From: RGIG3009 sp045648765
GTDB lineage: Bacteria > Bacillota > Clostridia > Oscillospirales > Acutalibacteraceae
DNA: 8,158 nucleotides
Assembly (NCBI GenBank): GCA_045648765.1
Contig: JAZROQ010000066.1
Span: 1 to 8,158 of the forward strand
Direction: 5' to 3'
The position numbers were made by a program, and so were the translations under genes. The notes beneath the pieces are model-generated. The model was not told the DNA's origin. It did no database searches and was given only the letters and a program-made list of their open reading frames with translations. This document shows positions 1 to 5,097 of this stretch, in pieces. How positions within the stretch are numbered: the stretch's first letter is position 1; the number at the start of each line of letters is the position of its first letter.

Positions 1-519
1 AAGTGTGCATACGAAGGAAACTCGGCTGATTGCAAGCTCACTATCAGCAACTTCAAAATCGTTTCCGCATCCAACACCTTTGAAATGCCCGGCACGTATG
101 AAATCGCTTACAAAGTCGGCAAGGGCAAGGTTGAAATGACCGTTGGCGTTAAGTATGATTACCGCGGCACTCAAATCGATGCAGTCGTTACTCTTACCGA
201 AGAAATGAGCGACGTTAACATCAGCGTTCCTACCAACGCTGTGACCATTGAAGAACTCGACCAAGAGGAAGTTTTGGGCTGGCTTGAAGACGCTCAAAAG
301 AAATTCCCGAAGATCTTTGAGTACATCGAAGATATGATGACCGGTAGCAAGGAAGACGCAAGTAACGAAAGTTATTACGACGATTACTACGGCGACGAAG
401 ACGGTTGGAACGACTGGGATGATACCCATTCCGACTTCAATTATGACTACGAATTCGGTTATGACGAAGACGGCGTAGGCAACGGTGCATACGGCGGCGG
501 CTTCGCAAGCGGTTTTTAA
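1..519 (+). CDS. 3' part of an unidentified protein with acidic Tyr/Gly-rich tail
   Basis: The frame is open from base 1, so the gene starts upstream; 172 codons and a TAA stop are visible. I do not recognise the family. The first roughly 95 visible residues alternate hydrophobic and polar positions (for example KVEMTVGVKYDYRG and IDAVVTLTEEM), which suggests a beta-sheet domain; it ends with NISVPTNAVTIEEL and a short helix-like stretch (EEVLGWLEDAQKKF). From about visible residue 118 the protein is extremely acidic and aromatic (YYDDYYGDEDGWNDWDD) and ends in a Gly-rich tail (GAYGGGFASGF). The domain-plus-VP pattern resembles extracytoplasmic LolA-like or DUF6612-type lipoproteins, but that is only an impression, because the N-terminus that would show a signal peptide is missing. 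The acidic tail could bind cations or cell-wall material; this is inference. No second gene follows for over 400 bases on this strand. Confidence 0.8.
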   Translation, partial: KCAYEGNSADCKLTISNFKIVSASNTFEMPGTYEIAYKVGKGKVEMTVGVKYDYRGTQIDAVVTLTEEMSDVNISVPTNAVTIEELDQEEVLGWLEDAQKKFPKIFEYIEDMMTGSKEDASNESYYDDYYGDEDGWNDWDDTHSDFNYDYEFGYDEDGVGNGAYGGGFASGF

Positions 520-548
520 TCGTTAACACAAATAGAAAAGGGACTGTT

Positions 549-579
549 TGAGGCACACTCCGTAAGGAAGTGTGCCTCA
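549..579 (+). terminator. Strong hairpin after the first gene, no T-tract
   Basis: TGAGGCACACT (549-559) is perfectly complementary to AGTGTGCCTCA (569-579), an 11 bp stem; the loop CCGTAAGGA can add a CC/GG pair. It lies 30 bases after the stop codon at 517-519 and could end that transcript, but it is followed by GCTATATTCG rather than a run of T. It is also the outermost left hairpin of the array at 549-793, so its role as a simple terminator is uncertain. Confidence 0.4.
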
Positions 580-756
580 GCTATATTCGTGCTTCGCACG
601 AGCGATATATCTCCGATGCGATATGCGGTAAACCGCGCGATATACGGCTTTCGCCGTGTTAATGAGCCCGAATATAATATCGCAAAAGCCAATGGCTTTT
701 ATATCGCTTTTTCCGTAAGGCAAAAATATCGCTGCAAACATAGTTTGCAATATCAC

Positions 757-793
757 TTATACCTGCCGAAAATAATTCTTTCGGCAGGTATAA
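757..793. terminator. 15 bp perfect hairpin at the right edge of the array
   Basis: TTATACCTGCCGAAA (757-771) pairs without mismatch with TTTCGGCAGGTATAA (779-793); the loop is ATAATTC. The plus strand continues TCTTTCTTAAAG, which is T-rich but not a clean T-tract, so it could act as a terminator for reads from the left. It is also the outermost right hairpin of the array. Confidence 0.4.
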
Positions 794-820
794 TCTTTCT
801 TAAAGTATGTAACCCACTAT

Positions 821-852
821 GACACTTTCAAATGTTGAAAGTGTCTTTTTTT
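821..852 (+). terminator. Rho-independent terminator
   Basis: GACACTTTCAA (821-831), loop ATG, TTGAAAGTGTC (835-845) form an 11 bp perfect stem followed directly by seven T (846-852). This is a textbook intrinsic terminator on the plus strand. It probably ends transcription coming from the gene at 1-519 and through the hairpin array, which implies that the array is transcribed if the 549-579 hairpin does not stop the polymerase. Confidence 0.85.
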
Positions 853-862
853 ATTATAGAAC

Positions 863-896
863 AAGGGAGACGACTTCTTTACAAAGTGTCTCCCTT
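863..896. terminator. Hairpin downstream of the cupin gene
   Basis: AAGGGAGAC (863-871) pairs with GTCTCCCTT (888-896); after a one-base bulge (872), ACTT (873-876) pairs with AAGT (884-887), giving a 13 bp stem. Read on the minus strand it lies 37 bases after the cupin stop and is followed by GTTCTATAAT, a weak U-tract. On the plus strand a T7 run follows only after eight bases. It is the best candidate terminator for the cupin gene. Confidence 0.5.
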
Positions 897-932
897 CGTG
901 TGACTTTTTTTGTTCTTTTCTGTTATTTGTCC

Positions 933-1262
933 TTACGGTGCGTTGATAATCAGCGCAATAAATTCGAGTGGTTCGTCGCCCGCTTGGCGAATGGCGTGAC
1001 CGCCGCCGAGTTGCATGGTGCATACTTTGCCCGCAGTGACGGCTTGCTCGCTTTTGTCACTGTTGGTGAAAATGCCGCAACCCGAAAGAATATAATAATA
1101 TTCAATCTCGCCTTCGTGAGTATGCCACGGAACACATTCGCCTTTGTTAAGATACACGTGTGCAAACAAACGGCCTTTGCCGAAAAATTCTTCGTCTTTG
1201 ATAATAGCGTGGACTTTGGCATCGCCGATGTGTATCGGGTCATACGTATTTCTGACAAACAT
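933..1262 (-). CDS. Small single-domain cupin protein
   Basis: The 109-residue protein is a single conserved beta-barrel of the cupin superfamily (Cupin_2 type). Cupin motif 1 is visible as G41-x5-H47-x-H49-x4-E54-x6-G61 (PWHTHEGEIEYYYILSG), supplying the metal-binding His, His and Glu. Motif 2 follows near residues 79-89 with the fourth ligand, H89, in LGGGHAI. All four usual metal ligands are therefore present, so it probably binds a divalent metal in the cytoplasm; there is no signal peptide. Stand-alone cupins of this size have many roles (small-molecule binding, isomerase, dioxygenase or sugar-related activities), and the substrate cannot be told from the sequence. The ATG at 1262 is preceded by AGGGGGAAA at a suitable distance and by a good promoter, which supports this start. 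The gene stands alone, divergent from the lipoprotein operon. Confidence 0.9.
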   Translation of the reverse strand: MFVRNTYDPIHIGDAKVHAIIKDEEFFGKGRLFAHVYLNKGECVPWHTHEGEIEYYYILSGCGIFTNSDKSEQAVTAGKVCTMQLGGGHAIRQAGDEPLEFIALIINAP

Positions 1263-1295
1263 GGTGTTTCCCCCTATGCGTTATCACTCACTCGC

Positions 1296-1324
1296 ATTAT
1301 AGCGTTTTTGTGAGTATAAAGCAA
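1296..1324 (-). promoter_or_regulatory. Promoter of the cupin gene
   Basis: On the minus strand TTGCTT (plus 1319-1324), a 17-base spacer and a perfect TATAAT (plus 1296-1301) lie about 35 bases upstream of the cupin ATG, followed by the ribosome binding site AGGGGGAAA. This fits a housekeeping sigma-A promoter. Confidence 0.7.
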
Positions 1325-1394
1325 GAGGGCGGCCGCAGATTGTTTTGTGTTTGTTTGAAAAAGTGGAGAAATATGCGTGTTTACAAGACTTTTC

Positions 1395-1423
1395 TTGCTC
1401 AATCGACTCGGTTATGTTATACT
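1395..1423 (+). promoter_or_regulatory. Promoter of the lipoprotein operon
   Basis: TTGCTC (1395-1400), a 17-base spacer and TATACT (1418-1423) form a sigma-A type promoter with an extended -10 (TG at 1415-1416). The predicted start of transcription, near 1430, is immediately before the ribosome binding site AGGTGA (1431-1436), so the leader is only about a dozen bases long. No long leader regulation is therefore expected. Confidence 0.7.
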
Positions 1424-1441
1424 ATCCGTGAGGTGATGTGT

Positions 1442-2131
1442 ATGAAAAAAATGTTCGCTATGGTTATGTGTTTGCTCACCGTATTGTCCTTGTCGGCTTG
1501 TCGCGCCAACCACACAAAAACCGCATCCACCACCTCATCCACTGTTCCTTCAAAAGAAACAACGACCACTTCTGCAACCCAAAGCAGTACCTCTACCACC
1601 ACAACCACTCATGTAAAAACAACTTCTTCTACTACAACAAGCACTCAAACGGCCAAGCAAACCACTCCCGATAATAATCACGCCCAAGGAGTGGAATATA
1701 CTTATGAGGGCATAAAAGGATTATACCGATATACCAGTGAAACAGTAACCAATGAATTTGGAATTGAATATGCTGCTCTATATTTTCTATGTTTAGAAGA
1801 AAACGGAACGTTTAGTTATAAAATGGGGACAGGGGCTATTTGTGGACATATCGGCAATTATATAATCAAAGATAACACGATTTTTCTTAATTATTTATTT
1901 TCTACAGATAACGGTACCGGACTTTATGCCACTACCGGCTCGAAAACAATAACAATTGTCGGTAAAGATAAATTATTGGATGCCCAACCGTCTGTTACGG
2001 TGGGGAATATGAAAGAAGTACTGCTCAAAAAGGTGTCAACCGAAGAAGAAAAGGAATATCTACAATACGAGAGCGTTTCCTACCTTTTAAACAATTATGA
2101 TATTATGAACAATGCATCGGAGAATCATTGA
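1442..2131 (+). CDS. Lipoprotein with Thr/Ser linker and small beta-rich domain
   Basis: The 229-residue protein begins with a lipoprotein signal peptide: MKK, a hydrophobic core and the lipobox L17-S18-A19-C20, so it should be lipidated at C20 and anchored on the outer face of the membrane. Residues about 25-75 are a Thr/Ser linker. Residues about 83-200 form a compact domain with alternating strands (GLYRYTSE, ALYFLCLEENGTFSY, GNYIIKDNTIFLNYLF), like the lipocalin-like barrels of other clostridial lipoproteins, though I cannot name a family. The frame is open further upstream to 1310, but ATG 1442 is preferred: it has AGGTGA five bases upstream, begins the signal peptide, and the 1395-1423 promoter would exclude the longer start. 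It is the first gene of a tight operon; its TGA stop (2129-2131) shares a base with the ribosome binding site of the next gene. Confidence 0.88.
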   Translation: MKKMFAMVMCLLTVLSLSACRANHTKTASTTSSTVPSKETTTTSATQSSTSTTTTTHVKTTSSTTTSTQTAKQTTPDNNHAQGVEYTYEGIKGLYRYTSETVTNEFGIEYAALYFLCLEENGTFSYKMGTGAICGHIGNYIIKDNTIFLNYLFSTDNGTGLYATTGSKTITIVGKDKLLDAQPSVTVGNMKEVLLKKVSTEEEKEYLQYESVSYLLNNYDIMNNASENH

Positions 2132-2380
2132 GGTGATTGTATGAAAAAAATGTTCGCTGTTCTTTTGTGCCTGACCACCGTGTTTTGTTTTTCTGCTTGT
2201 AGCACAAGCGGTACGGGGGTGGGCGTGACCACCTCGTCCGACAAAACGGCAGGCGAAACCTCGCTGTTGTCGCAATCACCGACAAGCACTTCCCAAAACA
2301 CAAAAAAGACTTCCAAAACTACTGTGCAAAACAAAACCACGCCCGCGACCAAAAACAGTTCTACTGCCACCACAAGTTCG
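2129..2380 (+). repeat. Duplicated RBS-signal peptide-linker cassette, copy 1
   Basis: From TGAGGTGATTGTATG through codon 80 of the gene starting at 2141, the DNA is nearly the same as 3013-3264. The two encoded 80-residue N-termini align without gaps and differ at 12 positions by my count (about 85% identical), then diverge abruptly. The shared block carries the ribosome binding site, the lipoprotein signal and most of the Thr/Ser linker. Confidence 0.85.
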
Positions 2381-2968
2381 GGCAATAAAAGCCCTTCTTC
2401 CTCCCCCACCACCACTACAACAACAACCATCGACACCGTCAAAAATAACAACGAGCAAGTAAAAAAAGTTTTGCAAAAGGTACTGACACATGAGCAAAAT
2501 TTCACTTTCAAATGTTTGGTTTTTGACAAAGTGACAGAGGAAAATTTAGAAAAGTTTACCTTTCCTTCGGAAGATTCTTGGAGAAACACGTTCCTTCCAC
2601 AGGCGTATATGTTCATTGACTTTGATTCCGACAATGTAGAAGAATTGCTGATTATCGATATGAGGTTACAGTTTTTCCTGATTTTGCGGTATGAAAATAA
2701 CGCTGTTTTTGGCTACATTCTGGAGAATATGGATGTGCAAAATATTAAAACGGACGGAACGTTTTTAACCAAAATATATAAAGGGTACACCGCGATAAGC
2801 AAAGTCTCCTTTGATGGGCTAAATTGCCAAGTAACCCATCTTGCCTACAAGGATGAAGTGGAAAACGAATATCGATTAAATGAAAAGCCTGCCGAAAAAG
2901 AGGCGGTTTTAACCTATTTTGACGATTGGAATAAAAACACCACCAAGCATACTTGGATAATGCTTTAA
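2141..2968 (+). CDS. Lipoprotein with Thr/Ser linker and DxDxD-type acidic motif domain
   Basis: The 275-residue protein has a lipoprotein signal peptide ending in F17-S18-A19-C20 and a Ser/Thr/Lys linker to about residue 96, so the C-terminal domain (about 100-275) should stand away from the outer membrane face. That domain contains FIDFDSDNVEELLIID (158-173), where D160, D162, D164 and E167/E168 give the spacing of the DxDxDxxxEL motif found in many clostridial lipoproteins (the DldGDGxpELii pattern); calcium binding is possible but unproven. A second similar turn is DGTFL (205-209). I do not recognise a named family or an enzyme active site. The ATG at 2141 follows AGGTGA (2131-2136) by four bases, and only nine bases separate it from the previous stop, so the gene is co-transcribed and probably translationally coupled. 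Its first 80 codons are a near copy of those of the next gene. Confidence 0.87.
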   Translation: MKKMFAVLLCLTTVFCFSACSTSGTGVGVTTSSDKTAGETSLLSQSPTSTSQNTKKTSKTTVQNKTTPATKNSSTATTSSGNKSPSSSPTTTTTTTIDTVKNNNEQVKKVLQKVLTHEQNFTFKCLVFDKVTEENLEKFTFPSEDSWRNTFLPQAYMFIDFDSDNVEELLIIDMRLQFFLILRYENNAVFGYILENMDVQNIKTDGTFLTKIYKGYTAISKVSFDGLNCQVTHLAYKDEVENEYRLNEKPAEKEAVLTYFDDWNKNTTKHTWIML

Positions 2969-3012
2969 AACGGTACGAGATTGAATGTTATTCCTAATAT
3001 AGAAATTATCAA

Positions 3013-3264
3013 TGAGGTGATTGTATGAAAAAAGCGTTAACTGTTCTTTTGTGCCTGACTACCGTCCTTTGTTTTTCTGCTTGTAGCACAAGCGGTACGG
3101 GGGTGGGCGTGACGACCTCGTCCGATACCTCGGCGGGCGAAACCTCGCTTTTGTCGCAATCACCGACAAGTACTTCCAAAAACAAAAAAAAGACTTCCAA
3201 AACCACTACCCAACAGCAGACCACACCCGCGACCAAAAACAGTTCTACTGCCACCAAAAGTTCG
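3013..3264 (+). repeat. Duplicated RBS-signal peptide-linker cassette, copy 2
   Basis: This is the second copy of the block at 2129-2380. It begins with the same TGAGGTGATTGTATG context and ends near codon 80 of the gene starting at 3025. After that point the two genes encode unrelated domains. Confidence 0.85.
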
Positions 3265-4422
3265 ACGACGAAACCTTTATCGTCCACCACAACTTCGGGC
3301 AGTAAAAGCACTGCCACCACCACTACCACTCAAAACACCCCGGTAGAAGAGATGGCGTACGGGGATATTGCTTGTACCCCCATTGCGGGTTTTGAGCAAG
3401 TGAGTTTTGCCATACAAAACAGCAGTGCCTTGTTCAATGTTTTCATCCCCGAAGACTGGCAACTTAAAAAAAGCAATACCGGTTATGATATTGTCAAAAA
3501 CGCAAAAACAATCGGTCGTGTTACCGCTTCGGCAAACGCGTACTCGCCCAACAAAGCGGTCAACGCGTTCCACAGTCAAATCACTTCCCAAAACGTGAAA
3601 ATCACGCACAGTATTGACCGCGTGAATGCTACCTCGTTCACCCGCACGTTATGTTATAACGGTGACGACAATCTCAACAAGTATAAAAAACTGATTTTAA
3701 CGGTGAATTACGAAGAGTTAGATGCTGCGGCTGTGTATAAAATGATGAACGAGGCACAAAAAGCCACGTCGTTTACCGAAAAGAATTTAGGCGTACTACA
3801 AATTGAGGATAACCGCAACCGCATTTTGATTTTGGGAAACAGTTTTATCGGCACATCCCAAATCGGCAACATTTTGCAAAAAATGTGCGGTTCACGCGTG
3901 ACGGTGGATGCTATTTCGCGAGGATACGCCCGTGTGGGAACGTATACTTCCGACGTTTCCGTGATGCAAAGTATTTGGGACGGCGAATACTCTGCGGTGT
4001 TTGTATGCGGCTTTTTCAGCCCAACGGAGGTTGCACAATTTGAAGATATGGTATCGGTATGCGAGTTATCCGACACCAAGCTTGCTATTTTCCCTGCCCA
4101 CAACGAAAACCGCAACATTATCGAAGATGCGGTGGCATTGTATCCCAACGCCACACTTATCGACTGGAAAGGGGAAATCGACCATTTGATTCAAACCGGC
4201 GTTGATTACTACTCGTTTTGCATTAACGACGCTCACCAGCACAGCACGCCGCTGGCAGGATACGTTGGTGCACACATGATATACCGCGCCATATTAGGCA
4301 AAATCCCCACTGCCACTTCCTTTGACAGCATATTACCATGGGAACTTGACCTGTTGGGGGATTATGTCACCACGGGTTCTGTCACTTTGTTCGACCAAAG
4401 TTCGGCATATCTGCTGCCGTAA
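3025..4422 (+). CDS. Lipoprotein with SGNH/GDSL-like hydrolase domain
   Basis: The 465-residue protein has a lipobox F17-S18-A19-C20, a long Ser/Thr/Lys linker (to about 105), a middle region (about 110-255) of unknown type and a C-terminal SGNH-hydrolase-like domain. The latter starts with RILILGNSFIGTSQIGNIL: G271-N272-S273-F274 is the block I GxS motif as in DUF4886-type SGNH proteins, making S273 the likely nucleophile. G300 (SRGYARVG) fits block II. Block III is atypical: G329-F330-F331-S332 replaces GxND, so the oxyanion Asn is not seen there. Block V is N401-D402-A403-H404-Q405-H406 followed by S-T-P-L-A-G-Y, with two candidate His residues and a spacing one residue longer than DxxH. 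It may be a surface esterase or acetylhydrolase acting on carbohydrate or wall polymers, but reduced activity is possible. RBS AGGTGA (3015-3020) is four bases from the ATG; the gap to the previous gene is 56 bases. Confidence 0.88.
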   Translation: MKKALTVLLCLTTVLCFSACSTSGTGVGVTTSSDTSAGETSLLSQSPTSTSKNKKKTSKTTTQQQTTPATKNSSTATKSSTTKPLSSTTTSGSKSTATTTTTQNTPVEEMAYGDIACTPIAGFEQVSFAIQNSSALFNVFIPEDWQLKKSNTGYDIVKNAKTIGRVTASANAYSPNKAVNAFHSQITSQNVKITHSIDRVNATSFTRTLCYNGDDNLNKYKKLILTVNYEELDAAAVYKMMNEAQKATSFTEKNLGVLQIEDNRNRILILGNSFIGTSQIGNILQKMCGSRVTVDAISRGYARVGTYTSDVSVMQSIWDGEYSAVFVCGFFSPTEVAQFEDMVSVCELSDTKLAIFPAHNENRNIIEDAVALYPNATLIDWKGEIDHLIQTGVDYYSFCINDAHQHSTPLAGYVGAHMIYRAILGKIPTATSFDSILPWELDLLGDYVTTGSVTLFDQSSAYLLP

Positions 4423-4423
4423 C

Positions 4424-4462
4424 AAAAAAGCGTGTGTCGGAAAATCCGACACACGCTTTTTT
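4424..4462. terminator. Bidirectional terminator between converging genes
   Basis: A6 (4424-4429), GCGTGTGTCGGA (4430-4441), loop AAA, TCCGACACACGC (4445-4456), T6 (4457-4462): a 12 bp perfect stem with A and T runs on the two sides, so it works on both strands. It starts two bases after the stop of the hydrolase lipoprotein, and the last two T belong to the spoVAD stop codon (4461-4463). Confidence 0.92.
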
Positions 4463-4880
4463 ATCGTTCTTCGCGGTGCAGGTGCAACACGTGGGCGATG
4501 CCGGGGATGCTTTCGCCTTGTTGTGACGAGGTGGGCGACATCATCGCCCCTGTTGCCATGAACAAGCCGTTTTTCCAAACGCCTTTTTCCAAGTTACCCA
4601 AAATGAGCGAACACAACACCGAAGCCGAACACCCGCAACCCGAAGCGCCCGCGTGCGCATCTTGGGCTTCGCGGTCGTAAAGCAGCATGCCGCAGTCGAA
4701 ATATTCGTCACCGAGCCGCGCGCCTTCGCGGGCGGTGAGTGCGCGTAACAAGGCGCTGCCCTCGGCCCCCAAATCGCCCGAGGCAATAAAATCGTAGTCG
4801 GCGGGGGTGGTGTTGGTATCTCTGAAAAAGGCAAGCAGGGTATCTGCCGCGGCGGGGGAAAATGTCAAGAGAACACCATA
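4461..4880 (-). pseudogene. spoVAD: 3' fragment of spoVAD (stage V sporulation protein AD), 5' part missing
   Basis: The readable part matches the C-terminal roughly 135 residues of SpoVAD, a thiolase-fold protein of about 335-340 residues that belongs to the forespore SpoVA channel and binds dipicolinic acid during Ca-DPA uptake. Diagnostic stretches are SPAAADT, DYDFIASGDLGAEGS, DCGMLLYDREAQDAHAG, SGCGCSA, ATGAMMSPTSSQQGES and IPGIAHVL. The family similarity stops at about base 4865; the frame continues as unrelated codons to a TAA at 4887-4889, and no Shine-Dalgarno precedes the possible TTG at 4868. About 200 N-terminal residues are missing, so this piece is unlikely to be translated as it stands. 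The fragment is GC-rich, unlike the AT-rich DNA next to its broken end, pointing to an insertion or rearrangement. No spoVAE follows it, which is also unusual. The frame within the fragment is intact, suggesting recent interruption or retained function. Confidence 0.88.
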
Positions 4881-4897
4881 AATTTCTTAAAATTTAT
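4878..4897. repeat. AT-rich inverted repeat at the spoVAD junction
   Basis: ATAAATTT (4878-4885) and AAATTTAT (4890-4897) are exact complements separated by CTTA. The repeat lies about 10-15 bases inside the point where SpoVAD similarity ends and holds the in-frame stop that closes the fragment. It could be part of an attachment site or an end-binding site; chance is possible in AT-rich DNA. Confidence 0.5.
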
Positions 4898-5010
4898 TTT
4901 CCCCTTTGTTTATGCGGTTTCCGAGACTTTATTTATGGGTGCTGCTATGGGTAGGTAGATGTGAAAGGTAGACCATACGCCAGTTTTTTGCTATAATATT
5001 AAAAAAGTTC

Positions 5011-5039
5011 TTGACTATTGGTCCCCTATTGATTATACT
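5011..5039 (+). promoter_or_regulatory. Promoter of the nucleotidyltransferase gene
   Basis: TTGACT (5011-5016), a 17-base spacer and TATACT (5034-5039) form a near-consensus sigma-A promoter, with transcription predicted to begin near 5046. A weaker second candidate upstream is TAGACC (4969-4974) with TATAAT (4992-4997), also spaced by 17. Confidence 0.75.
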
Positions 5040-5045
5040 ATAACG

Positions 5046-5065
5046 ATTTAACCACGATGTTAAAT
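5046..5065 (+). promoter_or_regulatory. Inverted repeat at the predicted transcription start
   Basis: ATTTAAC (5046-5052) and GTTAAAT (5059-5065) are exact complements separated by CACGAT and begin where transcription is predicted to start. The position suits a repressor operator or a 5' stem-loop in the leader of the nucleotidyltransferase mRNA. No regulator gene is visible in the window. Confidence 0.45.
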
Positions 5066-5097
5066 GGGTTGGTATGGGCAAAGAAGGAGAAAATTTT

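Larger units (their letters stand above)
549..793. repeat. Symmetrical array of GCGATAT words and hairpins (potential chain of four-way junctions)
   Basis: Seven-base words occur as GCTATAT (580), GCGATAT (602, 618, 637) on the left, and as their complements ATATCGC (677, 701, 726) and ATATCAC (750) on the right. The intervals between words are small inverted repeats: 549-579, 587-601 (TCGTGC/GCACGA), 609-617 (weak, ATC/GAT), 625-636 (GCGG/CCGC), 644-657 (ACGGC/GCCGT), 684-700 (AAAAGCC/GGCTTTT), 708-726 (TTTTTCC/GGCAAAAA), 733-749 (TGCAAAC/GTTTGCA) and 757-793 (15 bp stem). If left words pair with right words, each pair of flanking hairpins closes a four-way junction with almost no unpaired base. 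Only the outermost word pair (580/750) has two mismatches. The interval is not a credible gene. It may be a structured RNA, a cruciform DNA element or a non-coding mobile repeat; I cannot assign it to a named family. Confidence 0.8.

Noticed and set aside
549..793. CRISPR array
   Set aside because: The repeated words are only seven bases long, are mirrored rather than directly repeated, and the intervals are self-complementary hairpins, not unique spacers; no cas genes are present.
589..822. 77-codon open frame on the plus strand
   Set aside because: It is the translation of the hairpin array; it has no ribosome binding site and its residues follow the repeats.
819..1313. 164-codon open frame on the plus strand
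   Set aside because: It starts inside a terminator stem and runs antisense to the well-supported cupin gene.
1310..1441. 44-codon N-terminal extension of the first lipoprotein
   Set aside because: It would precede the signal peptide, spans the -35/-10 promoter at 1395-1423 and has no Shine-Dalgarno.
2125..2634. 169-codon open frame on the minus strand
   Set aside because: The Val-rich sequence is the antisense of the Thr/Ser linker codons of the lipoprotein gene; no start context. The same holds for 3009-3329.
2980..3010. Separate promoter before the third lipoprotein gene
   Set aside because: TTGAAT at 2981 has no acceptable -10 at 16-18 bases; read-through from the operon promoter is more likely.
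3708..4154. 148-codon open frame on the minus strand
   Set aside because: It is antisense to the SGNH-like domain and resembles no protein; there is no ribosome binding site.
4848..4868. TTGACA at the broken end of spoVAD as a promoter
   Set aside because: The hexamer TTGACA (minus strand, plus 4863-4868) has no -10 match at 17 bases (AGATAC), so it is probably chance.
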